Assembly (NCBI GenBank): GCA_021203585.1
Contig: JAJQAW010000070.1
Coordinates: 1-5,197 of the forward strand
Direction: 5' to 3'
From: Rikenellaceae bacterium
Lineage (GTDB): Bacteria; Bacteroidota; Bacteroidia; Bacteroidales; Rikenellaceae
Length of the DNA stretch: 5,197 bases
Below, piece by piece: positions 1 through 5,197 of the stretch (position 1 is the stretch's first letter; every line of letters starts with the position of its first letter). Below the pieces are notes generated by a model, which was given only the letters and a program-made list of their open reading frames with translations, had not been told where the DNA came from and did no database searches. Made by a program: the position numbers and the translations under genes.

Positions 1-57
1 CTGGAAAAAGTTTCGATCGGAAACCCGAAGAGCAAAGTTATTTATAGGGATTCTTTA

Positions 58-97
58 AAAAAACACAGACCGGCCGGATGGCCGGTCTGTGTTTTTT
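58..97. terminator. Strong intrinsic terminator, probably bidirectional
   Basis: A perfect inverted repeat has arms at 58-75 and 80-97 (18 bp each) around a 4-nt GGAT loop. The core is GC-rich (ACCGGCC paired with GGCCGGT). The outer part of each arm is an A-run on one side and a T-run on the other, so transcripts from either strand would end in a GC stem followed by a U-tract. On the minus strand it starts 27 nt after the stop of the M23-like gene and closes the leftward gene cluster. Its symmetry suggests it may also end a rightward transcript entering from the left of the window, but no complete gene is visible there. Confidence 0.92.
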
Positions 98-123
98 CTA
101 AAAACCTTCTGTTTTCGTTCCTG

Positions 124-990
124 CTATTTCCAGCTCGGATCTTCCGTTACGGTATAACTGCCGTCTTTTTCAAGCGATACTTGGCCTGCGGAGGTGGCAA
201 ATACCGGGTTTATGTTGACCGTCTGGGACCCGTAGCCGTTTTCTTTCGCTGTGATTTTACGGTATGAAATTTTAAAATCCAGTTTTTTGCTGCCGGTGCC
301 TGCATCGTCGATCACGCCGATGGGTTGACGGCGCGAAACGCGATCCCCCTGTTTCACGAAATACCGCATGTGCGGTTTGGGCCGGTATTCGGCAATGGAG
401 CCGTCGGGATGCTCTACGGTCAGTTTACTGTGAGTCGAGGGATTTTCGGCCTGAGGATCGTACTTGTTGATAAACTCGGTCACGATGCCGTCCATGACCG
501 GGAAAATCAAGTCGCCCGATTCGACGGAAAAAGAAAACGCGCCTTTAGAGATGGTGGGGTAGCCGTGAACCGGGTGGCGCGATTGTTCCAGGGCCGTGGC
601 GTTGGCCGTAACCGTTTTTCCTGCCTCGAACGGCAGCCGGTAAACCAGTGTGGAATCGATCTGTTCGACCATCGGATAGATTGAAAAATAGGTGGTATAA
701 GCCGCTCTCACCGCTTGCCCGGGATCGGACGGTTCCAATCGAAAAATTTCCCCGTCCCGATCGACCAGCGCTACCGCATGGCCGGGATTCGCGGCGTTCT
801 CCACGGCGGTGAAAGAGAACATCAGGTAAAATCGATCCGCCGTATGTCGCTTCACCCGAAAGGAGAGGCTGTTGCCATCGCCCGCTTCTTCGGTCAGGGT
901 GTATTTTGTGGGCACGGATTGCGCGTGGCCGCGGCTGACGGCTAGGGCGGCCGAGGCGAGAAGCAAGGTGATCATTAGTGATGTTTTCAT
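124..990 (-). CDS. Exported protein with a degenerate M23 (LytM-like) peptidase domain
   Basis: This is a 288-residue protein. It starts with a typical signal peptide: MKTS, then a hydrophobic stretch over residues 5-17, with likely cleavage after GHA near residue 23. Residues ~25-140 form an all-beta-looking N-terminal region I do not recognise. Residues ~150-245 resemble the M23/lysostaphin-type fold: FPVMDGIV at 163-170, VEHPDGSIAEY at 192-202, VKQGDRVSRRQPIG at 212-225, then a GTGS turn at 231-234. The catalytic signature is absent. The canonical HLHF strand is KLDF at 236-239, the usual YaHL is YRPK at 202-205, and no HxxxD precedes the first strand. I infer a pseudo-peptidase that binds rather than cuts, perhaps peptidoglycan or a partner protein. 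The gene begins 42 nt after the metalloprotease stop, suggesting co-transcription, and ends in TAG 27 nt before a strong terminator. The start is fixed by the signal peptide; no Shine-Dalgarno is visible. Exact family and function are unknown. Confidence 0.8.
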   Translation of the reverse strand: MKTSLMITLLLASAALAVSRGHAQSVPTKYTLTEEAGDGNSLSFRVKRHTADRFYLMFSFTAVENAANPGHAVALVDRDGEIFRLEPSDPGQAVRAAYTTYFSIYPMVEQIDSTLVYRLPFEAGKTVTANATALEQSRHPVHGYPTISKGAFSFSVESGDLIFPVMDGIVTEFINKYDPQAENPSTHSKLTVEHPDGSIAEYRPKPHMRYFVKQGDRVSRRQPIGVIDDAGTGSKKLDFKISYRKITAKENGYGSQTVNINPVFATSAGQVSLEKDGSYTVTEDPSWK

Positions 991-1032
991 GGTTCTGGAT
1001 TAAGTTTCGACGATTTTTTTCGGTTGGTTCGA

Positions 1033-2811
1033 TTAGTTTCCGAGAATTTTACCGATGCTAAATAAAGTAGCCTGGTAGTAGGAACGATCCTGGGCAGGAG
1101 CGCGGCCGATTTGCTTTTCCAGCAATTGTTGGGAGCGGATCAGAAACTGGTAGTAATGGGTGGCCGATTCGTCGATGTTGTCCGCACGCACCACGGGTTG
1201 CCAGGCGTAGTCGTAACCGAAATCCCGTCGGTAGAGCCAACCGGCTACCGATCCCCGACCCTGTTGGGCTTCGTGTTGCTCGAAGAATCCGCGCTCCCTC
1301 TCTATCGTGCCGCTTTCATCCAGACCGTACAGGATGATGTGATCCACCGACGGTGCATAAGCCGTTTCGAAGGAAAGCATCCCGGGATCGGCCCACCCGA
1401 GTTTATGGCCGCCGATTTGGGCAACCGATTGTCCGGCAAATCGGATAAACCCGTTCAGAATGATTTTATCGGATTCGGTCAACGGCTTTCCGGCCCTGGT
1501 TTTGGACCATACATGCCGGTATATATCTTCGAAGAATTCGGCCGGAGTGTACGGATCGGTGGGAGCCAGGTATGCCGACAGGGTGACGTTCTGGTATATA
1601 TTCGTGAGCGAGGCGACGGCGGCGCTCACCACCTGGGGCGACATTTTCGCGTTGAGCGGCATTCGGCGCAACAGCCGGTCGTTGTCCAGCCATTGGTATT
1701 CCTGCAATTGAGCGATCACCCAGCCCAGCGCCTGGCGCTGTTTCTCGCGTGGAACGGGAGCAAACCGGCGTACCGGCGTACCGTCCTTGGCTTCGTTGAG
1801 GTAAATGCCTCCCACGCAGTAGAGCACGTTGTGGATGTATCGCTGATACTGTTCCACAACGGCCTCGTACAGCGCGGCACGGTGAGTAAAATCGGAGTCG
1901 TCGTCGATCCACTCTTCCAGGTGAGAGAGGATGTATTTCAGATTGCGTATGCCGTAATCGCCCGCCTGTACCGGATCGTCGCCCAGGTCCTCTTCGATAG
2001 CCGACGGGTCGTAACGGCTGGACATTTGTTGTTTGCCGTAGCGGTAGACCGGATCACCTGCTTTGGAGTCCGCCAGTTGTTCCAGGATTAGGGCCTCCTC
2101 TTCGGCCGAGCCCGTATCGGGGAAGTAACGGTAGAGCCAGTCGATCGCGTAATAGTCGTACACACCCAGATTCGGCGGATCGAGCCGCACTCCCCGGTCC
2201 TCGGGTTGGGCCACGTAATTGAATCGGGCGTAATCCATAATGGAAGTCGTCGTCCCATAGGTTTGGGTAAAGGTGGCTGAACGCAACGAATCGACCGGGA
2301 TACTGGCTGAGGCCGCCATGTTATGCATCAGCCCCAGACAATGTCCCATTTCGTGGGCGATGACGTAAGCCAGCGACTCGTTTCGCACCTCGTCCGGAAG
2401 AACCTTGGCCCGAACACGCGGATCGATCTGCGCCGTTTGTACAAACCGCCAGTAATTGATCCGTTGCGTGACGTTATTGTAGATCAGGATCGAAGCGTTC
2501 AGGATTTCTCCCGTTCGGGGATCCACCCACGAAGGCCCCATCGCGTTGGGAACCGTATTGGGAACATATCGGACACAGGAATACTTCATGTTGTCCGGAT
2601 CGAAATCGGGATTTTCCTCGGGCGTGGGAAAATCGCGTACCTGTACGGTATTTCTAAAGCCGATTTGCTCGAATGCAGCATTCCAGCGCAGGATTCCCTC
2701 TTTGAGCGACGGTTTCCATTCTTCCGGGAAAAGCGGATCTATGTAAAACACGATGGGCTGTTCCGGCTCGACCGGCTCTCCGCGGCGGTAGGCCTGCTCA
2801 TCGGCAGGCAC
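1033..2811 (-). CDS. C-terminal (catalytic) part of the interrupted zinc metalloprotease
   Basis: This is the open frame after the internal TAG, counted here from a GTG at 2811-2809; the same frame is open up to 2847. Numbering from that GTG, VEPEQPIVFYIDP (~14-26) is the end of the DUF5117 region. The metzincin zinc signature HExxHxxGxxH is HEMGHCLGLMH at 153-163: His153, His157 and His163 as ligands, Glu154 as general base. The Met-turn is SIMDY, with Met192. The rest to residue 592 is the family's long C-terminal region (DUF4953/Met-zincin), including DPSAIEEDLGDDP and IGGHKLGW. It aligns along its length with the paralog upstream. The GTG is an unconvincing start: it lies inside a conserved linker, 36 nt past the stop, with no signal peptide. 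An independently translated product would stay cytoplasmic and lack the propeptide-like N-terminal domains. I therefore treat this as part of one broken or read-through gene. Confidence 0.8.
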   Translation of the reverse strand: MPADEQAYRRGEPVEPEQPIVFYIDPLFPEEWKPSLKEGILRWNAAFEQIGFRNTVQVRDFPTPEENPDFDPDNMKYSCVRYVPNTVPNAMGPSWVDPRTGEILNASILIYNNVTQRINYWRFVQTAQIDPRVRAKVLPDEVRNESLAYVIAHEMGHCLGLMHNMAASASIPVDSLRSATFTQTYGTTTSIMDYARFNYVAQPEDRGVRLDPPNLGVYDYYAIDWLYRYFPDTGSAEEEALILEQLADSKAGDPVYRYGKQQMSSRYDPSAIEEDLGDDPVQAGDYGIRNLKYILSHLEEWIDDDSDFTHRAALYEAVVEQYQRYIHNVLYCVGGIYLNEAKDGTPVRRFAPVPREKQRQALGWVIAQLQEYQWLDNDRLLRRMPLNAKMSPQVVSAAVASLTNIYQNVTLSAYLAPTDPYTPAEFFEDIYRHVWSKTRAGKPLTESDKIILNGFIRFAGQSVAQIGGHKLGWADPGMLSFETAYAPSVDHIILYGLDESGTIERERGFFEQHEAQQGRGSVAGWLYRRDFGYDYAWQPVVRADNIDESATHYYQFLIRSQQLLEKQIGRAPAQDRSYYQATLFSIGKILGN

Positions 2812-2847
2812 CAGACGCCAGCGTGTGGCCAGGGAGTGGCGCTTGAA

Positions 2848-2850
2848 CTA
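2848..2850 (-). other. In-frame amber (TAG) codon inside the metalloprotease gene
   Basis: The plus strand reads CTA here, giving TAG on the minus strand between a GAC and a TTC codon. Both flanks are in one frame and encode contiguous family sequence (NRYD before, FKRHSLATRWRL after). Single-base changes from Gln CAG, Tyr TAC/TAT, Trp TGG, Lys AAG or Glu GAG would all produce it. I see no recognised readthrough signal: the codon is followed by TTC, not by a CAR-type context. Confidence 0.85.
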
Positions 2851-3723
2851 GTCGTATCGGTTGGAGAGCTCTTGTTTATTGACCAGAAAAGTGCCGACGC
2901 GCGAATCGGAGATACGCGGGCGCATCGGTTCCTCGGGCAGCAGGAGCAGGGTGCGCGTGGTGGTTACCGCCACCGGCCGGTCGGTATACAGGGTCGTGTT
3001 TACTCGCTTGGCGCTGACTTTGTACTGCATGGCCGTGCGGATCGTTACATTATCCGGGAAGGATTTGATTTGCTCGATTTTCGACAGGCTTTTATCGGCT
3101 ACCGCCCGGATGGCCATCGGAAAATCACCTTTACCCACCGGCGAGACTTTTTCGTCGTCGCCGGTAAAGAGCGCGGTCATTTCGAAAACCACGGCCGTGC
3201 TGTCCGGATTGTAGGCCAGTATCCGGTATTTGTCGAGCGCCGGGGAGAGGTAGTTATCCTGGACGATCCGGTTCATCCGCTGGTCCTGCTCGTCGAAAAC
3301 GATGCGGGCGTTCGGCCGTCGCATGTAAACCAGGCTATTCTCCAGAGTGAATACCAGGTGTAGCGGATCGTTGGCTTTGTATCCGTTTACGGCCACCGTA
3401 TTGTCCGTAGTTCGGGTTACGGTAGAAGCCAGGAGCATTTGACGGTCCATCATCTCAACCGGCAGTTCGAAATAGAGTTTCCCCTCGACCAAGTGGAGGG
3501 TCATAAATCCGCCCTCGGCCCGGGTATGTTCTTTTCCCCGGAATAACCGTTCGTAGCGGCTGACAGGAGCCTGCCGGGCGGTTTGCGTGGTGTCCTTTTG
3601 TTCGGTCTGCGGGGTAGTTCGGGCTTTTTTTCTGCCCAGCAGCCCGAATTGCCCCCGGGCCGGACTTAGCATCATACCGAGCAGGGCGGTCATTAAAAAG
3701 ATTTTCTTCTTCATGGATATCAT
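2848..3723 (-). CDS. N-terminal part of the interrupted zinc metalloprotease
   Basis: This is a 291-residue product. It has a signal peptide (KKKIFLMTALLGMML, likely cleavage near residue 24, before QFG). A basic, Thr/Gln-rich linker follows at ~30-52. A DUF5118-like segment spans ~56-104 (SRYERLFRG, then LYFELPVEMMDRQMLLAS). Most of DUF5117 spans ~112-291 (LHLVFTLENSLVYMRRP, LLLLPEEPMRPRISDSRVGTF). It ends at TAG 2850-2848, just before the linker to the metalloprotease domain, so on its own it has no zinc site. Two starts are possible: ATG at 3723 or ATG at 3714, which gives MKKKIF. The second makes the more typical signal peptide, and neither has a Shine-Dalgarno. If it accumulates, it would be an exported fragment without protease activity. 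The upstream neighbour is a paralogous protease ending 144 nt away. Confidence 0.82.
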   Translation of the reverse strand: MISMKKKIFLMTALLGMMLSPARGQFGLLGRKKARTTPQTEQKDTTQTARQAPVSRYERLFRGKEHTRAEGGFMTLHLVEGKLYFELPVEMMDRQMLLASTVTRTTDNTVAVNGYKANDPLHLVFTLENSLVYMRRPNARIVFDEQDQRMNRIVQDNYLSPALDKYRILAYNPDSTAVVFEMTALFTGDDEKVSPVGKGDFPMAIRAVADKSLSKIEQIKSFPDNVTIRTAMQYKVSAKRVNTTLYTDRPVAVTTTRTLLLLPEEPMRPRISDSRVGTFLVNKQELSNRYD

Positions 3724-3775
3724 TGGCGTTTCGTTTTTTAATTCTCTTCGGTTCGCCCGGTCTCAGGGCGGCTTT

Positions 3776-3787
3776 TCTTCCGGAAGA
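3776..3787. repeat. 12-bp perfect palindrome in the spacer between the two metalloprotease genes
   Basis: TCTTCCGGAAGA is perfectly self-complementary. It overlaps an alternative small hairpin, CGGAA-GATT-TTCCG at 3781-3794, so the two cannot form at once in RNA. It lies about 55-65 nt upstream of the second metalloprotease start. It could be an operator half-site pair or a chance palindrome; there is no further support for a role. Confidence 0.3.
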
Positions 3788-3836
3788 TTTTCCGAACGAG
3801 CGATGGCGGTCGATCGGTTAAATCCGGCCGGCGGTT

Positions 3837-3857
3837 AAAAACGCTGTCGGAGCAGCG
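3837..3857 (-). terminator. Possible weak terminator or attenuator after the first metalloprotease gene
   Basis: On the minus strand a 5-bp stem CGCTG/CAGCG (3857-3853 with 3846-3842) encloses a 6-nt loop and is followed directly by TTTTT (3841-3837). It begins about 10 nt after the TAA of the upstream gene. The stem is short, so termination would be partial at best. It may lower expression of the second protease and the M23-like gene relative to the first. I see no TAnnTTTG-type promoter in the rest of the 144-nt spacer, which favours partial read-through transcription over an independent unit. Confidence 0.4.
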
Positions 3858-3867
3858 GAAAAATGGG

Positions 3868-5197
3868 TTACATCAGTTCCGACAACATTCGGTCGATGGT
3901 CAGGCTAACTCCCCGGTAATGGGCCTTGTCCTTTTCCGGACCATCCGTCACCCGCTCCCGAACTAATTCCCGGATACGCAGCAGTATTTCCAGCATGCAG
4001 GCATCGGACTGTTCGAAAAGCGTCACCGGCACTTTCTGTTGCACTTGAGCGGCAAGGCGCTCTTCCGGGGTGCGGACTGCATTCCGCTTCATGCGCTCCG
4101 TGGCGGCATCGACCGCAGGGATCGGATACATGTTTTCCTCCGCCTGGCTCCAGTGGTCCGGCTCGAAAGAGCTCAGGTATTTATGACCGCCGATGGCCGC
4201 CACCGGCATTTTCGTCGATTTAAGTAGGTTGCGCTGCATAAGCACCTCCATGGAGTTCAAAGGTCGGTTCTCGATGGTGCTTTTCCAGACGCCTTCGTAT
4301 AGGTCGGTGTAAAAATCGAGTTCCGTGTAGGGATCGGACGAGACGTAGGAACAAAGGGTCACCGAGACCGCCGCCTGCTGCAGTGTATTGAAAACCGAGT
4401 TGACGATGGTAATGGCCGAGGGCAACGAGAGACCCGTTTTATGGAATACCTCGGGGTTGTCCAGCCACTGGCACTGGCGCAGCTCTTCGAGAACCCACCG
4501 GACCGACTCCCGTTGCCGCTGGGCCGGTACGGGTACCTGACGCGTGCGAGCCGGGTCGCCGTCGGAGGGATGGATATAAAAACCCCCGATTTGGCCGATC
4601 GCATGTTCCAGATACCGTTGGTATTGTTTGGTCATTTCACTCATCAGGAGTTTCCGGTGTTCCGCCTCCGGATCGTTCGCTGCGGTGAACCACCGGGGCA
4701 GCTGCCGGCAAATCAGTTGCAGGTTGGCGATGCCGTACTGTCCCGCCCGGATGGGATCGTCTCCCAAATCTTCGGCTCGAGCCGATGGATCGTACACTCC
4801 TTCCACCTGTTCTTTCCCGTACCGATACCAGGGATCGTCCGCTTTTTCGTCGATCCATGCCCGGAGAATTTCCTGCTCCTGTTGCGGAGTGGCCGTCGCA
4901 TCAAATGGCGTGTAAAGCCATTTGATCGCGTACCGGTCATAGACTCCCAGATCGGGAGGGGAGAGGTATGCGCCCGTATCCTGCGGTTGTGCGACGTAGT
5001 TGTACCGGGCATAGTCCATAATCGAAGGCGTGGTGCCGTATTGCCGGGTAAAGGCGGCCGAACGCAGCGAATCGACCGGATATCCCGCCGAGGCAGCCAT
5101 GTTGTGACTCAGGCCGAGCACATGCCCTATCTCGTGGGCGGCTACGTAGGCCATCGATTCGGCCGGCACTTCATCCGGCATGGCGACAGACCGCCCG
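3868..5197 (-). CDS. Zinc-dependent metalloprotease (Met-zincin/DUF4953), 5' end outside the window
   Basis: Only the C-terminal half is present. The frame is open through the right window edge, so the ATG at 5181 (the Met of MPDEV) is internal: the paralog has LPDEV at the same place. Counting from that Met, the zinc signature is HEIGHVLGLSH at 16-26 (His16, His20, His26 as ligands, Glu17 catalytic; genome 5136-5104). The Met-turn is SIMDY, with Met55. The long C-terminal region follows, with YDPSARAEDLGDDP, a QWLDN segment and IGGHKYL, ending at TAA 3870-3868. All visible catalytic residues are intact, so the protein is probably active; by family it should be exported to the periplasm or cell surface. 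It is a tandem paralog of the next gene: near the active site most residues are the same, and similarity falls towards the C-terminus. The physiological substrate is unknown. The signal peptide, DUF5118 and DUF5117 should lie just beyond the edge. Confidence 0.9.
   Translation of the reverse strand, partial: GRSVAMPDEVPAESMAYVAAHEIGHVLGLSHNMAASAGYPVDSLRSAAFTRQYGTTPSIMDYARYNYVAQPQDTGAYLSPPDLGVYDRYAIKWLYTPFDATATPQQEQEILRAWIDEKADDPWYRYGKEQVEGVYDPSARAEDLGDDPIRAGQYGIANLQLICRQLPRWFTAANDPEAEHRKLLMSEMTKQYQRYLEHAIGQIGGFYIHPSDGDPARTRQVPVPAQRQRESVRWVLEELRQCQWLDNPEVFHKTGLSLPSAITIVNSVFNTLQQAAVSVTLCSYVSSDPYTELDFYTDLYEGVWKSTIENRPLNSMEVLMQRNLLKSTKMPVAAIGGHKYLSSFEPDHWSQAEENMYPIPAVDAATERMKRNAVRTPEERLAAQVQQKVPVTLFEQSDACMLEILLRIRELVRERVTDGPEKDKAHYRGVSLTIDRMLSELM

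Larger units (their letters stand above)
1033..3723 (-). pseudogene. Zinc-dependent metalloprotease (DUF5118/DUF5117/Met-zincin) interrupted by an in-frame TAG
   Basis: Read as one frame, this is a ~896-codon metalloprotease, close to what I expect for the full-length family. The order is signal peptide, DUF5118, DUF5117, zinc-binding metzincin domain and C-terminal domain. A TAG at 2850-2848 (codon 292) interrupts it. No frameshift is involved: the codon phase is identical on both sides. Twelve sense codons follow the TAG before the first possible downstream start, and they contain TRWRL, which with the following VPAD and VEPEQPIVFYIDP matches the usual family linker. Sense codons continue to a TAA at 1035-1033. 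The zinc site and Met-turn are intact, so the lesion looks recent, or it is a sequencing error or readthrough site. The adjacent upstream gene is a paralog, so the pair arose by tandem duplication and loss of this copy might be tolerated. Without readthrough the exported product stops before the catalytic domain. Confidence 0.75.

Noticed and set aside
1111..2091. 326-codon open frame on the plus strand
   Set aside because: It lies entirely antisense to the metalloprotease catalytic region, whose minus-strand reading has clear family motifs. The plus-strand translation has no recognisable domain and no signal of its own.
124..2850. Genome-wide reassignment of TAG to a sense codon as the explanation for the internal amber
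   Set aside because: The M23-like gene ends in TAG at 126-124, only 27 nt before a strong terminator and at a sensible protein end, so TAG appears to act as a normal stop here. Local readthrough remains possible.
2812..2850. Frameshift as the cause of the split gene
   Set aside because: The codon phase is identical before and after the stop (both pieces share one minus-strand frame), so a nonsense change is sufficient.
2323..3363. 346-codon open frame on the plus strand
   Set aside because: It is antisense to both halves of the interrupted metalloprotease. Its ATG falls opposite the zinc motif. The translation is Arg/His/Gly-rich and matches nothing I know, as expected for the shadow of a GC-rich gene.
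3587..3838. 83-codon plus-strand frame covering the spacer
   Set aside because: Much of it is antisense to the signal-peptide region of the second protease, which explains its Phe/Ile-rich stretch. There is no independent evidence of coding.
3868..5181. ATG at 5181 as the true start of the first metalloprotease
   Set aside because: The frame stays open to the window edge. The Met aligns inside the paralog's sequence just before the zinc motif, and starting there would remove the signal peptide and N-terminal domains.

Overview
The window looks like the chromosome of a member of the Bacteroidota, most likely the order Bacteroidales. The main evidence is two copies of a secreted zinc metalloprotease type (DUF5118-DUF5117-DUF4953/Met-zincin architecture) that I know chiefly from this phylum. 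Gene starts also lack clear Shine-Dalgarno sequences, which is usual there. The moderately GC-rich composition would suit an Alistipes-like or Parabacteroides-like organism, but the genus is a guess.

Layout: every convincing gene is on the minus strand, so the window reads from right to left. (1) 5197-3868 is the C-terminal half of a first zinc metalloprotease, cut by the window edge, with an intact zinc site and Met-turn. (2) 3867-3724 is a 144-nt spacer with a small hairpin followed by a T-run just after the stop, and a short palindrome further on. (3) 3723-1033 is a second, tandem paralogous metalloprotease. A single in-frame TAG at 2850-2848 splits it into an N-terminal piece (signal peptide, DUF5118, most of DUF5117) and a C-terminal piece (end of DUF5117, zinc site, Met-turn, C-terminal domain). 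Both pieces are in the same frame and the protein pattern continues smoothly across the stop. (4) 990-124 begins 42 nt after that gene and encodes an exported protein whose C-terminal half resembles an M23 (lysostaphin/LytM-type) fold but lacks the metal-binding histidines. (5) 97-58 is a strong 18-bp-stem terminator, probably bidirectional. (6) 57-1 holds no complete gene.

How they may work together: all three products appear to be exported, and the genes are codirectional and closely spaced. A co-transcribed module of secreted or periplasmic proteases plus a possible peptidoglycan- or protein-binding partner is plausible. The substrate cannot be read from the sequence. The most notable feature is the amber codon in the second metalloprotease: either a recent nonsense mutation in an otherwise well-preserved gene, a sequencing error, or, less likely, readthrough. 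Another gene in the window also ends in TAG immediately before the strong terminator, which argues against genome-wide reassignment of TAG. I saw no mobile element, CRISPR array, tRNA or rRNA.
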